This document shows positions 14,062 to 19,583 of a DNA stretch of 19,583 bases, one piece after another. This DNA comes from Planctomycetota bacterium (GTDB taxonomy: Bacteria; Planctomycetota; Planctomycetia; Pirellulales; Pirellulaceae), in NCBI GenBank assembly GCA_029259935.1, contig JAJDEH010000179.1, positions 1-19,583 on the forward strand. Direction: 5' to 3'. Each line of letters starts with the position of its first letter. Positions within the stretch are counted from its first letter, which is position 1. The notes under the pieces are model-generated. The model worked only from the letters and a program-made list of their open reading frames with translations. It ran no database searches and was not told the DNA's origin. A program made the translations under genes and the position numbers.

Positions 14062-14598
14062 ATGACCGAGCAAGAAACTGAAGTCAAAGGCGGATCGATG
14101 TTGGGCCGAATTATCGTGGCCGTTTTCGTCATCCTGGTGATCACCGCGGAATGCGTGCTGGCATACCTTCTGGTGCCGTCGGCGGAAGACGTCGCTGCGG
14201 AAACGCAAGCCAAGCTAGCGGAGCAAAAGAAGGCCGAGGAGGCCAAGGAAGAAGGTGATTCAACGGACCTGGACATGCTGGGCGTGGAGGTGGAACTGGG
14301 TGCTTACAACGTCACAATTCACCAGCCGACCGCCAATTCAACGGTGCGGGTCAACTTCAAACTAGCGGGGACGGTTCGCCCCAAGGACCGGTCCGAACTG
14401 GAAGGATTGCTGGCGAATAACGAGTTTCGTCTCCGCGAGAAAGTACTCATTCAGATTCGCGACTCCAACATCTCGGAACTCAACGAACCGGGTTTGGGCT
14501 TGATCAAAAGAAGGATTTTAGAGACAAGTAACAACGTGCTAGGAAAGCCGCTTCTCACGTCGATCGTTTTTGGCGACTTCGTGTTTCACGAGCAATAA
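14062..14598 (+). CDS. fliL: Flagellar basal-body-associated protein FliL
   Basis: 178 aa. A short cytoplasmic N-terminus precedes one membrane segment (about 15-38, '[20 protein letters not shown]'). A charged Ala/Glu/Lys linker (about 41-66) leads to a periplasmic FliL domain (about 72-178). That domain has the family feel of '[19 protein letters not shown]', '[20 protein letters not shown]' and '[24 protein letters not shown]'. FliL rings surround MotB and support stator activity. It lies 12 nt after motB. The next gene in many bacteria, including spirochetes with this same order, would be fliM; here it is the FliN-like gene 32 nt away. Confidence 0.9.
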   Translation: MTEQETEVKGGSMLGRIIVAVFVILVITAECVLAYLLVPSAEDVAAETQAKLAEQKKAEEAKEEGDSTDLDMLGVEVELGAYNVTIHQPTANSTVRVNFKLAGTVRPKDRSELEGLLANNEFRLREKVLIQIRDSNISELNEPGLGLIKRRILETSNNVLGKPLLTSIVFGDFVFHEQ

Positions 14599-14630
14599 TT
14601 GCTGTCCCTGCCGATCAGGAATGGATTCCC

Positions 14631-15620
14631 ATGGCAGACGATCCAGAAAAATTCGCGCAAGATGAGATCGAGGAGCTGTTAAAGCAGGCAAAATCCGCCG
14701 CTGACTCTCCCCCCGATCCGCCGGCCGCCAAGCCGCCTCCCGCCGAGCAACCGGCCGAGGGTGCGGTCTCCCAATCCGAGATCGAAGACCTCCTATCCGC
14801 CGGTAAGGGAGACGAACCGGCACCACTGGCACCGAAGCAATCCGCTTCGGAACCAGCGGATGGAGGAGCCGTTTCGCAGTCGCAAATCGAAGAGCTTCTG
14901 GCAGGTAACCAGGGGGCGGCAGCACCGAAACCAGCCGCCGCCAGTTCGGAACCACCGGCCGAAGGTGCCGTTTCGCAGTCACAGATCGAAGAGTTGCTGT
15001 CGGCCAATCAAGGAGCCCCGGCGACTCAACCCCCGACACCGGCACCAGAGAAAGCAGCCACTGCGGAAACTGAGGCCGGCGCTGTTTCGCAATCACAGAT
15101 TGAAGACTTGTTGGCTGCCGGCCAAGCAGCGCCCGCACCGCCAACTCCCGCGCCCGCGCCACCAACTCCCGCGCCAGCAGCCTCCCCCGCCGTGGCCACT
15201 GCGACCGCACCCACCGCGGCACCACAGCAGCCACGGGCCGATGATGATATTAACCTGTTGTTGGAACAGGCCGAACAAGCGCTAGCCTCCGTCGATCAAC
15301 CCGCCCCAGTGGAAGTCGAAGGAGTGTCTCCGTTTCAATTGAACAATTTGAAGGGTACTCCCGCTAACACGGAAAAGGCGACGCTGGACTTGTTGCGCGA
15401 TGTCGAGCTGAACTTGAAGATCGAGTTGGGGCGAACGCACATGTACCTGGAAGAGGTCTTAAAGCTACGAAAGGGATCGGTCGTTACTTTGGACAAACTT
15501 GCCGGCGATCCGGTCGATGTCTACGCCAATGGCCGCATGATCGCGCGGGGCGAAGTGCTTGTGCTGAACGACAATTTTTGCGTCCGCGTGGCCGAACTCG
15601 TTTCCGGCGACAAAAGCTAA
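14631..15620 (+). CDS. fliN: FliN-type flagellar switch protein with repeated FliM-like CheY-docking peptides
   Basis: 329 aa, about three times a usual FliN. The C-terminal domain (about 250-325) is an ordinary SpoA/FliN module: '[26 protein letters not shown]', '[20 protein letters not shown]', '[20 protein letters not shown]', read in parts. It should sit in the C-ring of the motor. The first 215 residues are Ala/Pro-rich linkers joining four near-identical peptides, AVSQS[EQ]IE[ED]LL, at residues 45-57, 80-92, 113-125 and 151-163. Degenerate versions are at 9-20 ('[12 protein letters not shown]') and 204-214 ('[11 protein letters not shown]'). The peptide matches the FliM N-terminal CheY-P-binding tail (LSQAEIDALL in E. 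coli), also found in FliY. No CheC-like middle domain is present. An AGGA site overlaps a small GGAA/TTCC hairpin before the ATG. It could also be called a FliY-like protein. Confidence 0.93.
   Translation: MADDPEKFAQDEIEELLKQAKSAADSPPDPPAAKPPPAEQPAEGAVSQSEIEDLLSAGKGDEPAPLAPKQSASEPADGGAVSQSQIEELLAGNQGAAAPKPAAASSEPPAEGAVSQSQIEELLSANQGAPATQPPTPAPEKAATAETEAGAVSQSQIEDLLAAGQAAPAPPTPAPAPPTPAPAASPAVATATAPTAAPQQPRADDDINLLLEQAEQALASVDQPAPVEVEGVSPFQLNNLKGTPANTEKATLDLLRDVELNLKIELGRTHMYLEEVLKLRKGSVVTLDKLAGDPVDVYANGRMIARGEVLVLNDNFCVRVAELVSGDKS
14763..15119 (+). repeat. Four in-frame repeats coding the CheY-docking peptide
   Basis: The 39-nt units are at 14763-14801, 14868-14906, 14967-15005 and 15081-15119, 33 to 38 codons apart. 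Peptides are almost identical, while the DNA differs mainly at silent positions; for example units 2 and 3 use TCG/TCA, CAA/CAG and CTT/TTG for the same residues. This pattern points to old duplications held by selection on the protein, not a fresh tandem expansion. Confidence 0.9.
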
Positions 15621-15723
15621 CCCGCCAGTGGCCAGCTCAATTGCGACAAATCTCACCTAACGACTGACATCTCACCAAACAATCGACCTCGGTAACGCCC
15701 CACCTTTTCACGGAACTGCATGG

Positions 15724-16566
15724 ATGCACTGGTTCAAAGAGAAGCAGATTCCAGTTTGCCTGCTGATGGTCCTGGCATTATCGGCATCGCCCGCGTCGGC
15801 GGATGAAGGCACGGAGACCGCCAACGGTGGCCACCTTCCACGAACTAGTGCCGCGCCGCGGTTTCAACTGCCAGCGAAAAGCAATACCGGCCCGACCCAT
15901 TCCACGCTGCACGATTCGTCCGCCAATCGGGAATTACTCCCGGTCGCGAATCGGCAAGCGACCGCGAAACAATCCAAACAGCCATCCCTCGCAGGTCCCT
16001 CGTCGCCCATTGCCGAAAAAGACGAACGGCTGCGCCTGCCCCCACCGAGTAAGCAGGCAAGCAACAAGTCAGAACCAAGCTCCCGTCCGACTGCCACACG
16101 GGCCTTATCAACCGTACTTGGCAGCTTAGGTGTTGTCGTGGGACTCTTTTTGCTGGTCGCGTGGTTTACTCGGAAAACACTTCCCAAAGCTGCTCAGCAT
16201 CTGCCGAGCGAAGTCGTCGAGGTACTGGGACGGACCCCGCTGGCGGCTCGGCAATCGATGCAACTGATTCGCGTCGGCAAGAAGATGCTGTTGATTTGCG
16301 TCACAGCCAACGGCGCCGAGACGTTGACGGAAATTACCGACCCGGAGGAAGTCGACCGCATCGCCGGGGTCTGCCAGCAAAAACGGTCTGACAGCATTTC
16401 CACGACATTTCGCCAAGTGATTTCTCAAATGGGGTCGACTTCGGCCACCAAATCCGAGCCGGATAACGCGACTAGCGAGCGGCGAACGGCAAGACGTCAA
16501 AGCAGTCGTCGATCACAAACCCGACTACCCGTGGACACCGAGTCCACCGCCCGCACCTCAGGCTGA
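15724..16566 (+). CDS. fliO: Flagellar biosynthesis protein FliO
   Basis: 280 aa. An N-terminal signal peptide ('[20 protein letters not shown]', cleavage probably after 'SPASA' at 26) precedes a Pro/Ser-rich periplasmic stretch (27-127). One membrane segment (about 128-149, '[20 protein letters not shown]') follows, then the FliO domain (about 160-215, '[23 protein letters not shown]' in parts, '[19 protein letters not shown]'). The tail is basic and low in complexity. FliO helps assemble the FliP ring of the export gate. Identity rests on that domain and on the position directly before fliP (8 nt). The gap of 103 bp after fliN contains no other gene. Confidence 0.85.
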   Translation: MHWFKEKQIPVCLLMVLALSASPASADEGTETANGGHLPRTSAAPRFQLPAKSNTGPTHSTLHDSSANRELLPVANRQATAKQSKQPSLAGPSSPIAEKDERLRLPPPSKQASNKSEPSSRPTATRALSTVLGSLGVVVGLFLLVAWFTRKTLPKAAQHLPSEVVEVLGRTPLAARQSMQLIRVGKKMLLICVTANGAETLTEITDPEEVDRIAGVCQQKRSDSISTTFRQVISQMGSTSATKSEPDNATSERRTARRQSSRRSQTRLPVDTESTARTSG

Positions 16567-16574
16567 TCCGCTCG

Positions 16575-17528
16575 ATGAAAAAATTGTTCGACCTAGGCCG
16601 CCGAAAGAAGAATCGACGCAGCGCCGCGCGCAACGCGGCCCTCGCCCGTTGGAAAGACAGCCGAACCCGTCGTTGGATGATTTGGTCAACTTTGGCGCTG
16701 GGATGCTTTTTTCTGTTTGGATCGGCACTGGGCCAGGACCGAGGTGGGTCGGTGTCGCCGTCTGCTCTGGAAGGCCCCGCCGGGTTTGACCCCTCCACGG
16801 CTTTGGAAGTTCCCGGTGAGGTGGGCTTTCTTAACAATCCAGATAGTTGGTTTGAGCCAAGCGGCCTGAGTTCAACTCTGCAGATCATGTTGCTGCTGAC
16901 GGTACTCAGCCTGGCACCCGCCATCTTGCTGATGACGACCAGCTTTGTCCGCATCGTGATTGTCTTGGGGCTCTTGCGGCAAGCGTTGGGAACGCAACAG
17001 TTGCCGCCGGGGCAAGTGATCACCACGTTGGCGATGTTTTTGACGTTGCTGATCATGGGTCCCGTATGGACCGAGGTCTATAACGAGTCCATCGCGCCTT
17101 ATACCGATCCCGAAATCAGTATGACTTGGCAAGAGGCGTTCGACGCGGGCACGCTGCCGATCAAGAAGTTCATGGGTGAACAGATCAAGATTAATCAGAA
17201 CAACGACGATATCTGGTTGTTCTATCAGTACCTTCCCGAAGAGCAGCAATCCAACCCGCCCGAGTACTACCACGAAGTTCCGCTACAAGTCTTGTTGCCC
17301 GCCTTCATGCTTAGTGAGCTGAAAACGGCGTTTTTAATCGGGTTCAACATCTACCTGCCATTCCTGATCTTGGACATCGTGATTTCCAGCGTCACGATTT
17401 CGATGGGCATGTTGATGTTGCCGCCGGTGATCATTTCATTGCCTTTTAAACTAATGCTGTTTGTTCTCGTTGACGGTTGGAATTTGGTTGTTGGAATGTT
17501 GCTGGAGAGCTTCGTCCACTATACGTGA
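16575..17528 (+). CDS. fliP: Flagellar type III export gate protein FliP
   Basis: 317 aa, longer than the usual 245 or so. The extra part is N-terminal: a strongly basic leader (1-34, many Arg/Lys), then a signal-peptide-like segment (about 35-53, '[20 protein letters not shown]'). An ATG at 16677 (residue 35) would give a more ordinary signal peptide, so the true start is uncertain. The FliP core starts near 100 ('[19 protein letters not shown]') and has '[20 protein letters not shown]' (123-142). The signature '[20 protein letters not shown]' starts at 242 and continues 'PFLILD'. Four core membrane segments are seen. Five FliP subunits with FliQ and FliR form the pore through which axial proteins leave the cell. 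Confidence 0.96.
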   Translation: MKKLFDLGRRKKNRRSAARNAALARWKDSRTRRWMIWSTLALGCFFLFGSALGQDRGGSVSPSALEGPAGFDPSTALEVPGEVGFLNNPDSWFEPSGLSSTLQIMLLLTVLSLAPAILLMTTSFVRIVIVLGLLRQALGTQQLPPGQVITTLAMFLTLLIMGPVWTEVYNESIAPYTDPEISMTWQEAFDAGTLPIKKFMGEQIKINQNNDDIWLFYQYLPEEQQSNPPEYYHEVPLQVLLPAFMLSELKTAFLIGFNIYLPFLILDIVISSVTISMGMLMLPPVIISLPFKLMLFVLVDGWNLVVGMLLESFVHYT

Positions 17529-17537
17529 CCAATTTTG

Positions 17538-17563
17538 CAGTTTGGTAAGACACAGTTTGGTAA
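17538..17563 (+). repeat. 11-bp direct repeat in the fliQ leader
   Basis: CAGTTTGGTAA occurs at 17538-17548 and again at 17553-17563, period 15 bp. The second copy ends 3 nt before the fliQ ATG. No good Shine-Dalgarno sequence is present here, so the repeat covers the place where the ribosome must bind. Confidence 0.75.
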
Positions 17564-17566
17564 AAA

Positions 17567-17842
17567 ATGGAACCACATGACGCAGTCGACTTGGGCCGCC
17601 AGGCAATTTGGACGGCCTTGATCCTTGCCGCGCCGGTCCTGACGGTCGGCATGGTCGTGGGCCTGTTGATTGGCCTGCTACAGGCCTTGACGCAAATTCA
17701 AGATCAAACCGTTTCCTTCGTCCCCAAAATGCTGGCCATGGTGCTTGTGTTGGGACTTTGTCTGCCTTGGTTGATTCAAATGATGACTGACTACTCCGAA
17801 GATCTGATCGTCAATATTCCCCGTCTGCTGAGCGGCGGATAG
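17567..17842 (+). CDS. fliQ: Flagellar type III export gate protein FliQ
   Basis: 91 aa, the expected size. Two membrane segments: about 14-38 ('WTALILAAPVLTVGMVVGLL') and about 50-72 ('VPKMLAMVLVLGLCLPWLI'). Between them is the conserved 'LLQALTQIQDQTVSFVPK' (37-54), the family hallmark. The start 'EPHDAVDLGRQAIWTA' is also typical. Several FliQ copies pack round FliP5-FliR1 in the export gate. It lies 38 nt after fliP; the leader contains a short direct repeat. The gap after it to fliR is 114 bp and includes a palindrome TTGTC-AC-GACAA (17882-17893), but no gene. Confidence 0.96.
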   Translation: MEPHDAVDLGRQAIWTALILAAPVLTVGMVVGLLIGLLQALTQIQDQTVSFVPKMLAMVLVLGLCLPWLIQMMTDYSEDLIVNIPRLLSGG

Positions 17843-17956
17843 CCGCGAGATGGTAACCCCACGCGTCGGCGAGGGATCCATTTGTCACGACAATTTCCTC
17901 ACTAAATGGTTGGGTGACTCCTCAACTCGTCCAAACGGTTGGCCCGCATTCCCGCC

Positions 17957-18739
17957 ATGCTTTCCATCGAGCCAGTACTCAACGCGTTTCTCGTCTTCGT
18001 ACTGATCCTCACGCGATTGAGTGGACTGCTGCTGACGGTGCCTTTCTTCGGTGCCGGAACCGTACCGATGCGGGTTCGTTTGCTGCTCACGGTGGGAATG
18101 GCGCTGTTGCTGACGCCCTTGTATTGGACCGTGCCGGTGGAAAATCCGGGTAACCTCGTGAACTTCGCGGTTATCTTGGGGCAGGAAGCGGTGTTGGGCT
18201 TGGCGATGGGGTTGGGAATTCTCATTCTGTTCAGTGGGCTTCAGTTGACGGGCCAGGTCATCGGACAGATGAGCGGTATGCAATTGGCCGACGTCTTTAA
18301 TCCGACGGCGAATGCCTCGGTCTCCCTCTTTTCACAACTGCTCGACCTGCTGACCCTGGCCGTGTTTCTAACGATGGGCGGACATCGGCAAGTGATCCAG
18401 GCATTGCTCGACACGTTCGCCTGGATGCCACCGGGCCAGGTCGCTTTCTCCGAAAATCTCATCCTTACTCTGAGCGAGATTACTTCGCAGAGTTTCGTGT
18501 TGGGAATTCGGGCAGCCGCGCCGATCATGATCGCCTTGCTATTGTCCGTGCTGATACTGGGGCTGATCAGCCGTACGTTGCCGCAGTTGAATGTGATCGC
18601 GGTCGGTTTCAGTTTAAATTCCATGGTGATGCTGGGAATGTTATCGATCTCGCTGGGCGGGGCTGCCTATTTGTTTCAAGAACAGGCCGACGTGACGTTC
18701 GAGCTAATCCGAGATGCGGTTTTGTCCGGATTGGAGTAG
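17957..18739 (+). CDS. fliR: Flagellar type III export gate protein FliR
   Basis: 260 aa from the ATG at 17957; a TTG at 17939 is an alternative start and neither has a clear ribosome site. It is an inner-membrane protein with about six hydrophobic segments: roughly 8-28, 39-58, 68-93, 127-141, 178-205 and 212-240. Family marks are 'LTRLSGLLLTVPFFG' (18-32), 'GQEAVLGLAMGLG' (75-87) and 'GLISRTLPQLNVIAVGF' (202-218) with the conserved P-Q-x-N. One FliR closes the FliP5Q4R1 gate. The flhB start follows 3 nt after its stop, implying coupled translation. Confidence 0.94.
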   Translation: MLSIEPVLNAFLVFVLILTRLSGLLLTVPFFGAGTVPMRVRLLLTVGMALLLTPLYWTVPVENPGNLVNFAVILGQEAVLGLAMGLGILILFSGLQLTGQVIGQMSGMQLADVFNPTANASVSLFSQLLDLLTLAVFLTMGGHRQVIQALLDTFAWMPPGQVAFSENLILTLSEITSQSFVLGIRAAAPIMIALLLSVLILGLISRTLPQLNVIAVGFSLNSMVMLGMLSISLGGAAYLFQEQADVTFELIRDAVLSGLE

Positions 18740-18742
18740 GCA

Positions 18743-19583
18743 GTGGCCGATCAGTTTGGCGACAAGACACATGATGCGACACCGTTTCGCCGCGAACAGG
18801 CGCGGCGCGAGGGCCAGGTTCCCAAAAGCACCGACCTGGTTTCCGCGGCTCTGCTCATCGCTGCTCTGTCCATGCTGCTTTACACGGGACCGGGCCTGGT
18901 CGAGTTCATGGGCCATCTCACCGAGCGACAACTGGGCGGGCCGCCTCAGCTTGACGCCGACCGGAACACGGCCGTCGCGCTATGGCACTCCGTGGTGATT
19001 GGGCTGGGCAAGGCGCTCGGCCCGCTGCTTGCCGTGATCTTTATTGTTGCCATCGTGACGAACGTCTTTCAGGTCGGCTTCCTCTTTCTGCCACAGAAAC
19101 TGGCGTTCGATGTTTCGCGCGTCGATCCACTCAAAGGAACGAAGCGGCTGTTCTCGTTGACTAGCGCCGTCCGCCTGGGGCTCGGTATATTCAAAATTCT
19201 TGTTGTTGCGGGAGTAGCAATTTGGAGTGTGTGGAGCCAAAGCAATGAAGTCTTGGGGGCCGCCGCGCTTTCGGTGCCGCAACTGGGAATATTCATCGTG
19301 GACACGATCATCTGGACTTGTCTGCGAATCGGCTTCGTCTTGTTGATTCTGGCACTGATCGACTACGCCTATCAGCGTTGGAAGCACGAACAAGATTTGC
19401 GAATGACCAATCAGGAAGTCCGCGAAGAAATGAAAAACTTGCAGGGTGATCCCCAAGTGATTGCCCGTCGGCGGATGGTCCAACGGCAATTGGCGCTCAA
19501 TCGACTCAGCACGACCATGCCGGAAGCTGATGTTGTCGTTACCAACCCCACGGAACTGGCCATCGCCATCCGATACGATCCAG
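18743..19583 (+). CDS. flhB: Flagellar export switch protein FlhB, C-terminus cut by window end
   Basis: 280 codons from a GTG start to the window edge; the true protein should be about 350-380 aa. A GGAGTAGG precedes the GTG, which lies 3 nt after the fliR stop. The N-terminal signature 'TPFRREQARREGQVPKS' (13-29) is typical. Four membrane segments follow (about 31-50, 80-108, 143-166, 181-208). The linker 'DLRMTNQEVREEMKNLQGDP' (218-237) precedes the cytoplasmic domain. The autocleavage region reads VVVTNPTELAIAIRYDP (264-280). The expected NPTH has Glu in place of His at residue 271. FlhB cleavage between N and P changes export specificity from hook to filament proteins, so the variant may cleave differently. 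Confidence 0.95.
   Translation, partial: MADQFGDKTHDATPFRREQARREGQVPKSTDLVSAALLIAALSMLLYTGPGLVEFMGHLTERQLGGPPQLDADRNTAVALWHSVVIGLGKALGPLLAVIFIVAIVTNVFQVGFLFLPQKLAFDVSRVDPLKGTKRLFSLTSAVRLGLGIFKILVVAGVAIWSVWSQSNEVLGAAALSVPQLGIFIVDTIIWTCLRIGFVLLILALIDYAYQRWKHEQDLRMTNQEVREEMKNLQGDPQVIARRRMVQRQLALNRLSTTMPEADVVVTNPTELAIAIRYDP

Noticed and set aside
14616..14633. GGAA/TTCC hairpin over the fliN ribosome site as a translation switch
   Set aside because: The stem is only 4 bp, too weak to claim control without further evidence.
14763..15119. Frameshift or assembly artefact as the source of the repeats in the FliN-like gene
   Set aside because: Copies are in frame, unevenly spaced (33 to 38 codons) and differ at many silent positions, which does not fit a collapsed or duplicated assembly.
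17882..17893. Palindrome TTGTC-AC-GACAA between fliQ and fliR as an operator
   Set aside because: A single short palindrome inside an operon, without a second copy or a nearby promoter; it could be chance.

Overview
The window looks like a piece of a chromosome from a planctomycete, most likely of the Pirellulales type. Pointers to this are a Tat-exported DUF1501 protein, a large membrane-bound Ser/Thr kinase with an N-terminal zinc ribbon, a membrane-anchored HEAT-repeat protein carrying a single CxxCH heme motif, a small Lys-rich HTH-like protein of a planctomycete-typical kind, long intergenic gaps, and a GC-rich sequence. This assignment is inferred from protein families, not from a marker gene. 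No tRNA, rRNA, CRISPR array, transposase or phage gene was seen.

Left part (1-3417). A minus-strand group encodes a VOC/glyoxalase-fold protein, a short-chain dehydrogenase (6 bp apart, probably one transcript) and a phytanoyl-CoA-dioxygenase-like Fe(II)/2-oxoglutarate enzyme cut by the window edge. It reads like a small-molecule oxidation cluster. A divergent plus-strand pair encodes a SprT-like zinc metalloprotease and a Rieske [2Fe-2S] ferredoxin, overlapping at TAATG.

Middle part (3418-12234). These are stand-alone genes with long gaps: the kinase (3771-6569); a hairpin terminator shared with the convergent HEAT/heme-c protein (6674-8524, minus); a small HTH-like gene convergent with a small coiled-coil gene; a DUF1501 gene with a recognisable -10 box in front of it; and a secreted PDZ-domain protein. 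A roughly 33-bp repeat occurs twice in the intergenic DNA (846-878 and 3499-3533), with a possible decayed third copy near 11170.

Right part (12235-19583). This is a co-directional flagellar operon: flbD, motA, motB, fliL, fliN-like, fliO, fliP, fliQ, fliR, flhB (truncated by the window end). It encodes the stator (MotAB), a stator-associated protein (FliL), a torque-related small protein (FlbD/SwrD), a switch-complex protein, and the type III export gate (FliOPQR-FlhB).

The most striking feature is the switch protein at 14631-15620. In front of an ordinary FliN C-terminal domain it carries four near-identical copies, plus two degenerate ones, of the short 'SQ-x-x-I-E-x-L-L' peptide that in FliM and FliY binds phosphorylated CheY. 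The fliM gene that normally sits between fliL and fliN is absent from this position. This suggests a multivalent CheY-docking FliN, in effect a FliY without its CheC-like middle domain. A second oddity is that FlhB has NPTE instead of NPTH at its autocleavage site.
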